This document shows positions 8,681 to 17,805 of a stretch of DNA of 64,000 nucleotides, in pieces. Below the pieces are notes generated by a model that was not told where the DNA came from, did no database searches, and saw nothing but the letters and a program-made list of their open reading frames with translations. Made by a program: the position numbers and the translations under genes. Positions within the stretch are counted from its first letter, which is position 1. Every line of letters starts with the position of its first letter. This stretch comes from Candidatus Gastranaerophilales bacterium (GTDB lineage Bacteria > Cyanobacteriota > Vampirovibrionia > Gastranaerophilales > Gastranaerophilaceae). The stretch covers positions 1-64,000 of the forward strand of contig CALVBD010000001.1 of assembly GCA_944325635.1 (NCBI GenBank), read 5' to 3'.

Positions 8681-8730
8681 AAATAACACCTCCAGTCTAG
8701 AACCAAAGGTGTTATTTTTCAAGTACTGTT
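8681..8730 (-). promoter_or_regulatory. bioDA promoter overlapping a likely BirA-type operator
   Basis: Arms AAATAACACCT (8681-8691) and AGGTGTTATTT (8707-8717) form an 11-bp perfect inverted repeat with a 15-base spacer, the geometry of BirA biotin operators (TTGTAAACC-N14-16-GGTTTACAA). On the minus strand, TTGAAA followed after 17 bases by TAGACT could be -35 and -10 boxes, and the repeat covers this spacer and -10. It lies about 15 bases before bioD. The half-site differs from the classical one, so the regulator is inferred. It could instead work as a weak terminator for the upstream gene. Confidence 0.5.
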
Positions 8731-8762
8731 TATTTTTTATGTTACAGAGTCGTCAACAGTCT

Positions 8763-10727
8763 CTATAGAGAACCGCCGCCACCATCATTGAAGTAATCAT
8801 AATGACGGATATCATCGTAGTTATTAACCGGTTCTGCTGGCGGTAAAGGTTCAGCTTTTACTGCCTTAGCTGTAGATCTGTGTCTTAACAATGCATCAAA
8901 GTTAGGTTCCATTGTTAATTCAAAGTGGAAACGTCCGATTTTGTGGTCGGTTTCCCAAGAGTGGTTAATTAACGGGAAGCCCCAGTATAAACGACCTGTC
9001 AAATCTCCAGGTAATTGAACTCTTAAGCCCATACCAAGTGATGCCATAAAGTAGTTGTCATCATAGTAATCTTCACCAGTTGAAGGGAATACACCGCCGA
9101 AATCTGCAAATACAGCACCTTTAACATATTTTCCAATAAACGGAATTTTTTCTTTTGAACGAGGGCTTGTGATTTCACGAGGTAATAACGGGAACATTAA
9201 TTCGTTGTTGATATAGAACCCGTTTTTACCGATCATAAGACCTTCAGAGTAACCTCTTACAGTAGCAAGACCGCCAGCCTGGAACTGATCAATGTACGGA
9301 ATATGTTTGTTGTTAGGGATTACCTGATAGTTAGCTCTCATTTGACCGATAAAGCCGTGGGAGAAGTCGTGTAATCTGACTGCGCCACCTGAAATTTTTA
9401 CGTAATTAGAATCATTATCAAATATCGGAGCAGCATAGCTTACACCCTGGTTCAAATACCAAATACCGTATTTTGTATCTTTACGCATATTCAAAGCAAC
9501 ATCAACACTTGTTACCTGATCCAAACCGAGTTCATCATCAAGTCCGAAGTCGCTTAAAAGTCCCATTGTTGTTCGTGCACGTTTATAGTTTAAAGCAGTA
9601 TAAGTCTTCAACTCAAATCCAGGTTTTCTAATAATAGGTTGTGTATAGTAGAGTGAATACATATAAGCTTTGCTTCTCAAGTCTAAGTCTTTAAATTCAC
9701 CGTATTTGATTTTTGAAAGACCGGATGAGAACAAGAAGCCGATACGTCCGTCTTTTCTGTTAACCGGAATATTGTAATCAACAAACGGGCTGACAGAACC
9801 TCCGCTAAAATAAGATCCGATGGATAACTTATCTCGTACATGGAAAAGGCTGTCTGCGTAAATCATAGCACCGCCTCTTAAGTGACCGGTTGTATAACGG
9901 CCGGCATTATCCATGACACCAACTACATGGAACGGAAAGTTTTCATGTGCGGTGATTTCAATATCTGTCGTTCCGTCAGCTTCTCCGGCTTTAAGATTAG
10001 CTGTAAGGTTTACACCTTCGTTATATCTGTTGAAATCAAGGATATCTTTTTCTAATTCTACGATATCAAACAAATCACCTTTTTTCTGAGGTAATCTGTC
10101 TGTAATAAATTTATCTCTTGTATATTTATTTTCATGTACCGTAATATTACCAACACGGCTCTCAACAAGTTCAATATAAATGTTTCCGTTAGTAACAGTT
10201 TGTTCCGGGAGGAAGGCTTTTGCTGTTACAAAACCTTTTGATGCGTACAACTGGTTAATCTGATTAACAACACTTGTAATATCTCCAATGAAAACATTTT
10301 TACCGATAATTGGTCTTATGATATTATCAATTTCTTCTTTTGTTAATATTTCTGAAGGTGATACTTCAACGGAATTTACATAAACTCCTTTTGTATCAAT
10401 ATCTTCAACCTGAGCCTGCATTAGCGAACCATTAGGGTCATAATTTTTAATGACCTGATTTTCTTTACTCGGATTTTTTACTGCATTTTTTCTTCTTTCG
10501 TAGCGATTGTAATCCTCGTTAATATACTGCTGGTCGCGTTTAAATTCCAAAGAATCTGTGTTATGTTTATAGTTTGCGCCGCTTTCCATCTGAATTTGAT
10601 TCATAATCGGGATGTCAGGTGCCGCTAAACTAGGGGTAACAGATGCAGGAATAGCAAGGGCAAGACCGGCGCATAAGCCAAGTAATGCCTTTGAAATTTT
10701 CATATTCTTTTGATTCTTTTCCATCAT
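8763..10727 (-). CDS. TpsB-type outer-membrane transporter (ShlB/FhaC/HecB family)
   Basis: A 654-residue outer-membrane beta-barrel with a signal peptide (hydrophobic core about residues 12-36, cleavage near SLAA-PD). POTRA-type domains span about residues 115-275 (TKEEIDNIIRPIIGKN, then GNIYIELVESRVGNI), followed by a 16-strand-type barrel. The Omp85-superfamily barrel motif appears as GGLATVRGYSEG (VRGY). Such proteins secrete a large exoprotein by two-partner secretion, but no TpsA partner is in the window. AGAAGG precedes the start. A BamA-like assembly role is less likely because only about two POTRA units and the ShlB-type layout are present. Confidence 0.85.
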   Translation of the reverse strand: MMEKNQKNMKISKALLGLCAGLALAIPASVTPSLAAPDIPIMNQIQMESGANYKHNTDSLEFKRDQQYINEDYNRYERRKNAVKNPSKENQVIKNYDPNGSLMQAQVEDIDTKGVYVNSVEVSPSEILTKEEIDNIIRPIIGKNVFIGDITSVVNQINQLYASKGFVTAKAFLPEQTVTNGNIYIELVESRVGNITVHENKYTRDKFITDRLPQKKGDLFDIVELEKDILDFNRYNEGVNLTANLKAGEADGTTDIEITAHENFPFHVVGVMDNAGRYTTGHLRGGAMIYADSLFHVRDKLSIGSYFSGGSVSPFVDYNIPVNRKDGRIGFLFSSGLSKIKYGEFKDLDLRSKAYMYSLYYTQPIIRKPGFELKTYTALNYKRARTTMGLLSDFGLDDELGLDQVTSVDVALNMRKDTKYGIWYLNQGVSYAAPIFDNDSNYVKISGGAVRLHDFSHGFIGQMRANYQVIPNNKHIPYIDQFQAGGLATVRGYSEGLMIGKNGFYINNELMFPLLPREITSPRSKEKIPFIGKYVKGAVFADFGGVFPSTGEDYYDDNYFMASLGMGLRVQLPGDLTGRLYWGFPLINHSWETDHKIGRFHFELTMEPNFDALLRHRSTAKAVKAEPLPPAEPVNNYDDIRHYDYFNDGGGGSL

Positions 10728-10995
10728 ACACCTTCTGTTTGTACTGTATATTCAGTTTATTCCTATTGTTCTACTTAGATATTAAAATAAAAACAAAATC
10801 TAAATTTTTATTGCGATATATTTACAAAAATTTATAAACTAGCAACTTTCGGAATTGACCTGTTATTATTATATAGGATTGTTATGGCGTTGTAAAGATT
10901 CTTATAAAAAGTTCACATTTATAAATGAGCAATTTATATAAAAATCATTATAATAGTGTAAGTCCAATAGAGTAGAGTTACAAAGGAGGATAGAA

Positions 10996-11460
10996 ATGAA
11001 AAAATTAGGAATGGCAGTATTTGGTCTTGCAGCATTTGTTGTGGGGATGTCTTTGAACAACTTTGCAATGTCTGATGTTCCGCCGAGCTACAAAATTGCA
11101 GTTGTGGATGTAGGTAAAGTTGTAGCTTCTTCTTCGCAGGTAAAAGCTTTGAAAAAAGAGCAGCAGGCTAAAGCTACTGAAATTGTTAAATATGTAGAAA
11201 ACGCTAGAAAAGATGTAGCTTCAGTTACTGATGAAAAGAAGAAAAAAGCTCTTGAGGATAAGTATTCAAAAGAATTAATGACCAAAAGAGAGAAGTTGGA
11301 AAAAGAATATACAACTAAGCTGACAGCAATTGATAAAAATATTTCTTCAACAATTACAGCACAGGCTAAAGCTAAAAATTACAACATTGTTTTAGCTAAA
11401 GGTGTAGTTCTTTACGGCGGCGATGATATCACAGCTGACATCATCAAAGTTGTTAAGTAG
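10996..11460 (+). CDS. skp: Skp/OmpH-type periplasmic chaperone
   Basis: A 154-residue exported protein: signal peptide or N-terminal hydrophobic segment (residues 5-25), then YKIAVVDVGKVVASS, the typical start of OmpH/Skp proteins, a Lys/Glu-rich coiled-coil tentacle region (about 50-115), and a C-terminal strand ending in NIVLAKGVVLYGGDDIT, which closes the Skp trimer body. Skp carries unfolded outer-membrane proteins across the periplasm. Strong ribosome-binding site AAAGGAGG; a TATAAT box lies at 10949-10954. It is divergent from the TpsB-type pore, a plausible client. Confidence 0.9.
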   Translation: MKKLGMAVFGLAAFVVGMSLNNFAMSDVPPSYKIAVVDVGKVVASSSQVKALKKEQQAKATEIVKYVENARKDVASVTDEKKKKALEDKYSKELMTKREKLEKEYTTKLTAIDKNISSTITAQAKAKNYNIVLAKGVVLYGGDDITADIIKVVK

Positions 11461-11627
11461 CGCGAGCGAGCTGAGGGCGGAGGAACTTACTTTGGAGCAA
11501 GCGAAGCTTGTGAAAAGGAAGTCCGTAGTCCCGTGAATTGCGAGTGAGCAAGATGCGCGAGCGAGCTGAGGGCGAAGTTTGGCGATACTCGGCATGTGTG
11601 TGCGTTAGTAAATAAAAACAAGGATAG

Positions 11628-11667
11628 AAAACGAGATGGTGACATAAGTCGGCATCTCGTTTTTATT
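11628..11667 (+). terminator. Rho-independent terminator downstream of skp
   Basis: Arms AAAACGAGATG (11628-11638) and CATCTCGTTTT (11653-11663) enclose a 14-base loop; a T-rich run follows. Between skp and this hairpin lies about 165 bp containing a direct repeat, GCGCGAGCGAGCTGAGGGCG, at about 11460 and 11554. Confidence 0.75.
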
Positions 11668-11695
11668 TGCTATATAAGAAGGATGCTGCTTATTT

Positions 11696-12150
11696 CCCCC
11701 TCTCACCTTGCGGGAGAGGGGTAGGGGTGATGGGTAAGAAAAAGGTCCTTAGACACTAGGGCGCTAAGAAAAATTTTTACGTCATTCTGAGGGCGCAGCC
11801 CGAAAGAATCCAGCTTTTGGAATATGAAGAGTAACGAGTGAAGTGTGAAGGTACTAATTTTTGTTGAACCATTCACTACTCACCCTTCACCATTCACTTT
11901 TTAAAAAGGCTGGATTGCTTCGGCTGACGCCTCGCAATGACGTCACATCCCCCGCCCCTTGAGAGATACAAAGGGAACCGCTGAACTGTGCGAAGCGTAT
12001 GTCCCTGTAGGCCTTGTGCTGATGGTGTCCACAGGAAGGGTGAGGGTGTGAGAAAACCCTCCGGCGCTTCGCACCACCTCCCTTCTTGTAAGGGAGGCTT
12101 TAATTAATTCCCTCTCCCCTTGCGGGAGAGGGGTAGGGTGAGGGGTATAA
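11696..12150. repeat. Block of interspersed palindromic repeats, no gene
   Basis: Several repeat families found elsewhere in the window lie end to end. Family R1, an inverted repeat around CCTTGCGGGAGAGGGG, is at about 11696-11734 and 12110-12147. Family R2, around CCTCCGGCGCTTCGCACCAC and a following CTCCCTT...AAGGGAG hairpin, is at about 12055-12098. Family R3, ATTCACTACTCACC-like words joined to GGATTGCTTCGGC...CCTCGCAATGAC, is at about 11867-11945. Short ORFs here are repeat-derived and not supported as genes. Confidence 0.8.
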
Positions 12151-12203
12151 TACAACATTATAGCTGTCCAAGTAGAACACACTCCCTAATATTGCCTTAA
12201 ACA

Positions 12204-12236
12204 AAAGGCGCCTGAGTTTTTTACTCAGGCGCCTTT
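12204..12236 (-). terminator. Strong terminator of the hydrogenase operon
   Basis: Two perfect 14-bp arms AAAGGCGCCTGAGT / ACTCAGGCGCCTTT separated by five bases, with T-rich flanks on both strands. It lies 15 bases beyond the hydA stop and probably works in both directions. Confidence 0.9.
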
Positions 12237-12251
12237 GATTTTTAGAAATTA

Positions 12252-14009
12252 TTAGATATCCTTATACGATCCCGCAAACTTATTTGCATAAGTTGTATGC
12301 AAAAGCTCATGCGCTTTATGCGAGCCCGGGTGTTCCAGATATTCCTGATAGAGCTTCTGGATAGAAGGGTTCATGTGGGATTTACGCTGAGGAAGTTCAC
12401 TATCCTCTTTGTAAAGTCCTTCTGCACGCTCAGCCTTAATTCTGCTGTCATCACAGCTTCTAGGCTGACCTCCGCCGTTGACACAGCCGCCAGGGCACGC
12501 CATAACTTCAAGCATCTGAAAATCAGCTTTGCCTTCTTTAATTTCTCTAATGGCTTTTTCAGCTTCTTTCAAGGTTGAAACAACTCTTACAACGAGTTTT
12601 GTGCCTTTGAGATCAAGTTCAACTGTTTTTGAGCGGTTAGAAGTTCCTCTCATTTCTTTAATATCAACATCTTTAAGCTGTTCGCCCGTTGCAAATTCGT
12701 AAGCTGTACGGACTGCAGCTTCCGCAACACCGCCGGATGCCCCGAAGATTGTACCTGCGCCGGTGTATTCACCGAACGGAGAATCATGATCTTCAGGCTC
12801 AAGTGAATTGAAGTTAATGCCGGCTTCTTTAATCATTCTGCCGAGTTCCTGAGTTGTTAATACATAATCTGTATCCGGATGCCCGTTTCTTGCAAGTTCA
12901 GGCCGTTTGCACTCGTATTTTTTAGCGGTGCAAGGCATAATTGCAACAACAACAAGGTTTTCTCTTTCAATACCAAGCTGTTTTGGAACTAAATCAACAA
13001 GAACCGGCGACAGCATTGACATTGGGGATTTGCAGCTTGATAAGTGCTTAAGCATATCCGGATGCTGATCTTCAAGATATTTTACCCATGCAGGACAGCA
13101 GGAAGTAAATAACGGAAGGTTTTGCCCTGATTTGAGTCTTTCCAGAAATTCAGTTGCTTCTTCCATAATGGTTAAGTCTGCCGAGAAGTTGGTATCATAA
13201 ACCTTGTCAAACCCGATTTTTCTGAGAGCTGCGTTCATTAAACCGATAGTGTTAGCGCCCGGTTTTAAACCGAACATTTCACCTAAGGCAACACGTGTTG
13301 CAGGTGCCATCTGAACGACAACGGTTTTATCCTTGTTTGTGATTTCGCCCCAGACTCTTTCAACATCGGTTTTGATAGTCAAAGCGCCTGTCGGGCAAAC
13401 TGCCGCACACTGCCCGCAGTTTACGCAGTCAACCTGACCGAGCGGTCTGCCGTTCATCGGTTGGACTACGGTTTTAGAACCTCTGTTCGCAAAGCCGAGA
13501 ACTGCATGTCCCTGAAATTCCGCGCAGGCTCTGACACATGCACCGCACAGAATACATTTGTTAGGGTCGCGGACAAGTGACGGGCTGCTGTCATCTATAG
13601 GAAGATATTCATCCAGCGGTTTTTCCGCGTAGCGGATTTTTCTTATTCCGTATTCTTCCGCGTATTGCTGAAGCTCGCAGCTTCCTGATTTTTCACAGGT
13701 TAAGCATTCTTTGTCGTGGTTTGCAAGAAGAAGTTCCAGAACGGTTTTTCTGATTCTTCTTGTTTTTTCTGTATTAAGATGGATTTTTAATCCGTTTTCA
13801 GGCGGCATTGTGCAGGAAGATTGAATGCCGCGGCCTTCAACTTCGACAACACACATTCTGCATGCACCGAATTGTGTTAAGTCCGGACGGTAACAGAAAG
13901 TCGGAACATTCATGCCTGCTTTTCTGATTACTTCAAGCAGGTTAGGTTCCGTTGTAAATTCAACTTCTTTACCGTCTATGAATAATGTTTTTTTATCTGT
14001 ATCTGTCAT
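12252..14009 (-). CDS. hydA: [FeFe]-hydrogenase catalytic subunit of a HydABC-type complex
   Basis: A 585-residue enzyme that reduces protons to H2 or runs in reverse. In order: an N-terminal [2Fe-2S] domain (Cys 39, 50, 53, 66), a His-Cys3 [4Fe-4S] site (His 98, Cys 102, 105, 111), a two-[4Fe-4S] ferredoxin domain (Cys 152-162 and 195-205), then the H-cluster domain with all three signatures intact: TSCCPAW (302-308), MPCTAKKYE (358-366) and MACPGGCVNGGGQ (503-515). The small-subunit-like region forms the C-terminus. With hydB and hydC upstream this matches the trimeric NAD-linked or electron-bifurcating enzymes; which of the two cannot be decided from sequence alone. It is the last gene of the operon; a 110-bp repeat-bearing gap separates it from hydB. 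Maturases HydE, HydF and HydG are not in the window. Confidence 0.96.
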   Translation of the reverse strand: MTDTDKKTLFIDGKEVEFTTEPNLLEVIRKAGMNVPTFCYRPDLTQFGACRMCVVEVEGRGIQSSCTMPPENGLKIHLNTEKTRRIRKTVLELLLANHDKECLTCEKSGSCELQQYAEEYGIRKIRYAEKPLDEYLPIDDSSPSLVRDPNKCILCGACVRACAEFQGHAVLGFANRGSKTVVQPMNGRPLGQVDCVNCGQCAAVCPTGALTIKTDVERVWGEITNKDKTVVVQMAPATRVALGEMFGLKPGANTIGLMNAALRKIGFDKVYDTNFSADLTIMEEATEFLERLKSGQNLPLFTSCCPAWVKYLEDQHPDMLKHLSSCKSPMSMLSPVLVDLVPKQLGIERENLVVVAIMPCTAKKYECKRPELARNGHPDTDYVLTTQELGRMIKEAGINFNSLEPEDHDSPFGEYTGAGTIFGASGGVAEAAVRTAYEFATGEQLKDVDIKEMRGTSNRSKTVELDLKGTKLVVRVVSTLKEAEKAIREIKEGKADFQMLEVMACPGGCVNGGGQPRSCDDSRIKAERAEGLYKEDSELPQRKSHMNPSIQKLYQEYLEHPGSHKAHELLHTTYANKFAGSYKDI

Positions 14010-14030
14010 ATTTTTGTTCCTTTACTTTTT

Positions 14031-14121
14031 AGTGAATGGTGAATTGTTAATAGTGAGTTGTTCATTAAACCGGCTTTGCAGGTATGTTGGTCTATTCACT
14101 ACTTCACTCTTCACTGTTCAA
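14031..14121. repeat. ATTCAC-type imperfect inverted repeat between hydB and hydA
   Basis: The left part (14031-14066, AGTGAATGGTGAATTG...) and right part (about 14091-14121, CTATTCACTACTTCACTC...) are imperfect inverted repeats made of short GTGAA/TTCAC words. The same words occur at 11830-11905, 26479-26516 and 37200-37245. It separates two genes that would otherwise be nearly adjacent and reaches the hydB stop codon. Confidence 0.7.
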
Positions 14122-15984
14122 CTATTCTAAAACTATTGCTCTGAACGGGCAGTTAGTCAAGCAGGCTTCACACTTAATACATTTTTCCTGATTAATGTGG
14201 TGAGGCTGTTTAACAGTACCCTCAATAGCCCCGACAGGGCAGGTTCTTGCACATTTTGTACATCCTTTACAGAGTTCAGGCTGAATAACGATTTTCTTCA
14301 TCGCCGTACAAACTCCTGCAGGACATTTTTTATCTTTAATGTGTGCAATATATTCATCTCTAAAGTATTTCAAAGTTGAAAGTACAGGGTTTGGAGCTGT
14401 TTTACCGAGTCCGCAGAGTGAACCTTCTTTTACTGATAAAGCAAGTTCTTCCAGTAAATCAAGGTCTTTCATTTCACCTTTACCCGCAACGATTTTTTCT
14501 AAAATTTTAAGCATATTTTTGGTACCTTCACGGCAAGGAACGCATTTACCGCAGCTTTCATGCTGTGTAAAGTTCATAAAGAATCTTGCGACCTCAACGA
14601 TACACGTATCCTCCGCCATTACGACAAGACCGCCTGAACCTACCATTGCGCCTGCTTTTATAAGACTGTCATAGTCCATAGGAAGGTCTAAGTGTTCTTC
14701 TGTCAAACATCCGCCTGACGGACCGCCGATTTGAACAGCTTTAAATTTTTTGCCGTTTCTTATGCCGCCGCCGATGTCAAATACGATTTCGCGTAATGTT
14801 GTTCCCATCGGAACTTCAATAAGACCTGTATTGTTAACTTCACCTGTAAGTGCAAATGTTTTTGTGCCTTTTGAAGTTTCGGTACCTAAAGATGCAAACC
14901 AGTCAGCGCCTTTAAGCATAATTACAGGAACGTTTGCAAGAGTTTCAACGTTGTTAATCAAAGTCGGACGTCCGAACAAGCCTTTATTTGCAGGGAACGG
15001 AGGTTTTGGTCTAGGCATACCGCGTTCGCCTTCAATTGATGCGATAAGAGCGGTTTCTTCACCACAGACAAATGCACCGGCGCCTTCTTTAATATGAATT
15101 GTCAGAGAAAAATCGCTTCCCATAATATTTTTGCCGAGGAAGTTTCTTGCTTCCGCATCAGCGATAGCTTTTCTGAGGCGTTTAATAGCAAGCGGATATT
15201 CTGCACGAACATAGATATAACCTTCATCAGCACCGATTGCGAATGCTGCAATTGCCATACCTTCAAGAAGTTTATGCGGGTCACCTTCCATAACGGATCT
15301 ATCCATAAATGCCCCAGGATCGCCTTCGTCACCGTTACAAACGATATATGATTTTCCGCCTCTGTTGGCTGCAGTAAATCTCCATTTTCTGCCGGTCGGG
15401 AAGCCGCCGCCTCCTCTTCCGCGTAAACCTGATTTTTCGATTTCTGCAATTACCGCTTCAGGATCATTTTGTTCAAGAACGTTTGCTAAAGCTTCATAAC
15501 CTCTTACTGCAATGGCTTCATCAATACATTCAGCGTTTATGTGTCCGCAGTTTGCAAGTGCGGTTCTTGTTTGTTTTGCGTAGAAATTAATTTCTTCTGC
15601 TTTATGTACATGTTCATGAGTTTTCGGGTCTGTGTAGAGAAGTCTTTCTACAGGTTTATCATTTTTAATGTGACTTTCGTAGATTTCTTCAACATCTTCC
15701 GGTTTAACCTTTACATAGACAACGTGTTTATCCGGGATAAGAACAAGAACACCCTGTTCACAAAAACCGTGGCACCCTGTCGGCACGATTGTCATTTTGT
15801 CGTAATCTGTGAGAGGTGATACATCAGCGCCGAGTTCTTTGAATTTTTCAATAACTTTCATAGAACCGTTTGCGACACATCCTGTTCCTGCGCAAACAAG
15901 AACTCTGAGTCCCTGTTTTTTTATTTCATCTTGAGCCTTTTTCTGCTCCTCTTTTATATCAATTTTTAATGCTGTTTTTTCCAT
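14122..15984 (-). CDS. hydB: NADH-linked flavin/iron-sulfur subunit of the hydrogenase (NuoF-like)
   Basis: A 620-residue diaphorase subunit that binds FMN and NAD(H). An N-terminal thioredoxin-like [2Fe-2S] domain (VLVCAGTGCVANGS, then CHGFCEQG) is followed by the NuoF core: glycine-rich flavin/NAD loop GRGGGGFPTGRKW (about residue 192), CNGDEGDPGAFMD, and the [4Fe-4S] motif ESCGKCVPCREGT. The C-terminal domain adds two [4Fe-4S] clusters, CKGCTKCARTCPVGAI and CIKCEACLTNCPFRAI. This architecture is that of HydB in trimeric [FeFe]-hydrogenases. One base separates its start from the hydC stop. Confidence 0.95.
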   Translation of the reverse strand: MEKTALKIDIKEEQKKAQDEIKKQGLRVLVCAGTGCVANGSMKVIEKFKELGADVSPLTDYDKMTIVPTGCHGFCEQGVLVLIPDKHVVYVKVKPEDVEEIYESHIKNDKPVERLLYTDPKTHEHVHKAEEINFYAKQTRTALANCGHINAECIDEAIAVRGYEALANVLEQNDPEAVIAEIEKSGLRGRGGGGFPTGRKWRFTAANRGGKSYIVCNGDEGDPGAFMDRSVMEGDPHKLLEGMAIAAFAIGADEGYIYVRAEYPLAIKRLRKAIADAEARNFLGKNIMGSDFSLTIHIKEGAGAFVCGEETALIASIEGERGMPRPKPPFPANKGLFGRPTLINNVETLANVPVIMLKGADWFASLGTETSKGTKTFALTGEVNNTGLIEVPMGTTLREIVFDIGGGIRNGKKFKAVQIGGPSGGCLTEEHLDLPMDYDSLIKAGAMVGSGGLVVMAEDTCIVEVARFFMNFTQHESCGKCVPCREGTKNMLKILEKIVAGKGEMKDLDLLEELALSVKEGSLCGLGKTAPNPVLSTLKYFRDEYIAHIKDKKCPAGVCTAMKKIVIQPELCKGCTKCARTCPVGAIEGTVKQPHHINQEKCIKCEACLTNCPFRAIVLE

Positions 15985-15985
15985 A

Positions 15986-16480
15986 TTATCTGTCCTCTTT
16001 CAAAAGGGTATCCAAAACGATTGTGATGGCGTCTGATGTCATCTGTGGATAAACCTTTCCGTTTATAACTACAACAGGTGCAAGGCCGCAGGCTCCAAGA
16101 CAGCTTACGGTTTCTAAAGAGAACATTCCGTCCTCGGTTGTCATTCTGCCGTCTTTCAGATCAAGTCTTGCCTTAATAGCATTAAGAACAGGCATTGAAC
16201 CTCTAACGTGGCAGGCTGTTCCGTCGCACACTTTAATTTCGAATTTACCCTTAGGTTCCAGTGAAAATTGTGCGTAAAAAGTCGCAACCCCGTATACGGT
16301 TGCCGGAGATAAGCCCTCAATTTTTGTACCGATATAAATCAAGGCTTCTTCAGGCAAGTACCGGTAAACCTCCTGAACTTTTTGCAGTATCGCAATCAAA
16401 TTGGATTTCTTACCTTCGTAGGAATTGATAATCTCATCCAATTTTGATGTATTGATTTTGTGAGGATTATCTACTGTCAT
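15986..16480 (-). CDS. hydC: NuoE-like [2Fe-2S] subunit of the hydrogenase
   Basis: A 164-residue thioredoxin-fold protein carrying one [2Fe-2S] cluster on CDGTACHVRGS and CLGACGLAP, the C-x4-C ... C-x3-C pattern of NuoE/HydC. SPATVYGVATFYAQF is the family core. First gene of the hydC-hydB-hydA operon; ribosome-binding site AGGAGG lies 8 bases before the ATG. It passes electrons between the NADH subunit and the hydrogenase. Confidence 0.95.
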   Translation of the reverse strand: MTVDNPHKINTSKLDEIINSYEGKKSNLIAILQKVQEVYRYLPEEALIYIGTKIEGLSPATVYGVATFYAQFSLEPKGKFEIKVCDGTACHVRGSMPVLNAIKARLDLKDGRMTTEDGMFSLETVSCLGACGLAPVVVINGKVYPQMTSDAITIVLDTLLKEDR

Positions 16481-16589
16481 CTCACACTCCTCCTATATAT
16501 GTTATTAACACTCTGATTGTAATTTTTAACCCAAAAACTTGTACAATCTTAGTGAAATTATCGCATAAGGAGGGTTTAAAATCAAGCTT

Positions 16590-17090
16590 TTAAGATTTTT
16601 TGCCTTTTACTGCATCTGTAAGATTGGAAATATTTCTGTATAACATTTTTAAAAAGTTATCATCATGGCTGATATATCCTGTATGAATATATTCAGTTCC
16701 GGCTTCAGTATTTTCCAGCATTCTTGTATTAGACCGTGTATAAATATATGTTTGCTTTGTATCTGCAGGCATTATCGCATCTTTGGCTTTGCCTGTAAGC
16801 ATGTCGGTTACACGGATTGTGATAAGATCATCTGCAGATTTTGCAAATTCAGGCGTTATGTCTTTTGCGAAGTCCATTGTTGCTGATGTATCAAAAATAT
16901 CAACATTAACAGTGTTCTTTTTGGCAAAATTTGCAATTGTTTCTTTTGCTAATGCAATTTCATTATATGCCTTAATATGTTTTTGTAACCCTGTTGTATC
17001 AACAAGACGATTTATTTCTTTTTTATGTTTTTCATATCTACTTAATGCAATTTTGTTTTGAATTTTACCGAAAATTTTGCTGATTCCCAT
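16590..17090 (-). CDS. Conserved-looking protein of unknown function
   Basis: A 166-residue soluble, basic protein. The N-terminal half is Lys-rich and probably helical (residues 1-60); the rest has a mixed alpha/beta pattern with ITIRVTDMLTGKAKDA and TKQTYIYTRSNTRML. There is no signal peptide or transmembrane segment. It lies between nth and hydC on the same strand, about 110 bp ahead of hydC. I do not recognise it. Confidence 0.6.
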   Translation of the reverse strand: MGISKIFGKIQNKIALSRYEKHKKEINRLVDTTGLQKHIKAYNEIALAKETIANFAKKNTVNVDIFDTSATMDFAKDITPEFAKSADDLITIRVTDMLTGKAKDAIMPADTKQTYIYTRSNTRMLENTEAGTEYIHTGYISHDDNFLKMLYRNISNLTDAVKGKKS

Positions 17091-17154
17091 AATTTTAATT
17101 CCTTTTTGGTTTTACATTTGCTTCTATAAAAACAGGTAATAAAAATTTTTGCTA

Positions 17155-17805
17155 TTATATTAACTTTTTGCAATAATCTTTTATCGGACAGATATCACAC
17201 CTCGGTTTTATTGGCTTACAAACATTTTGCCCGTGGGTTACAAGAAGTGTATTTATATCAATCCAGTGTTTGACCGGCAGTTTTTCTCTCAGTGCAAATT
17301 CGGTCTCTTCCGGCGTTTTTGTTTTTACGTAACCCAGTCTGTTAAAAATCCTATGAACATGTACATCCACGCAAATCGCAGGTTTATTAAAACCTCTGCT
17401 CATGACAAGGTTTGCTGTTTTTCTGCCGACACCTTTGAATTTTGTCATTTCCTCTATTGATTCCGGAACTTTGGAATTGTATTTTTCAACGAGTTCTTTT
17501 GAAAGTTCAACTATTTGTTTTGCCTTATTTGCATAGAATCCTACAGGATAAATGGCTTTTTCCAGTTCTTTTACATCGCATTTTGCAAAATCCTCAGGAG
17601 TCCGCCCAAGTTCCAGCATCCTTAATGTCGCAGGGTACGTTGTCTTATCATTGGTTCTGAGGCTCAATATGCAGGCAATCAAGACAAGATACGGATCATT
17701 AAATGAATCCATCAGATGTACAAAATCGCTTCTCGGCTGTTCCGCCTCTTTTAGCAATCTTACGATTTCATCTATTATATTATCTTTCTCTTTCAATTTT
17801 GCCAT
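17155..17805 (-). CDS. nth: Endonuclease III (DNA glycosylase/AP lyase)
   Basis: A 216-residue base-excision repair enzyme that removes oxidised pyrimidines. The helix-hairpin-helix KFKGVGRKTANLVMS contains the catalytic Lys, and VDVHVHRIFNRLGY has the catalytic Asp. The C-terminal [4Fe-4S] motif CKPIKPRCDICPIKDYC has the usual C-x6-C-x2-C-x5-C spacing. Its start overlaps the 3' end of lpxK by 26 bases; GAGGAA inside lpxK serves as ribosome-binding site, so the genes are coupled. Confidence 0.95.
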   Translation of the reverse strand: MAKLKEKDNIIDEIVRLLKEAEQPRSDFVHLMDSFNDPYLVLIACILSLRTNDKTTYPATLRMLELGRTPEDFAKCDVKELEKAIYPVGFYANKAKQIVELSKELVEKYNSKVPESIEEMTKFKGVGRKTANLVMSRGFNKPAICVDVHVHRIFNRLGYVKTKTPEETEFALREKLPVKHWIDINTLLVTHGQNVCKPIKPRCDICPIKDYCKKLI

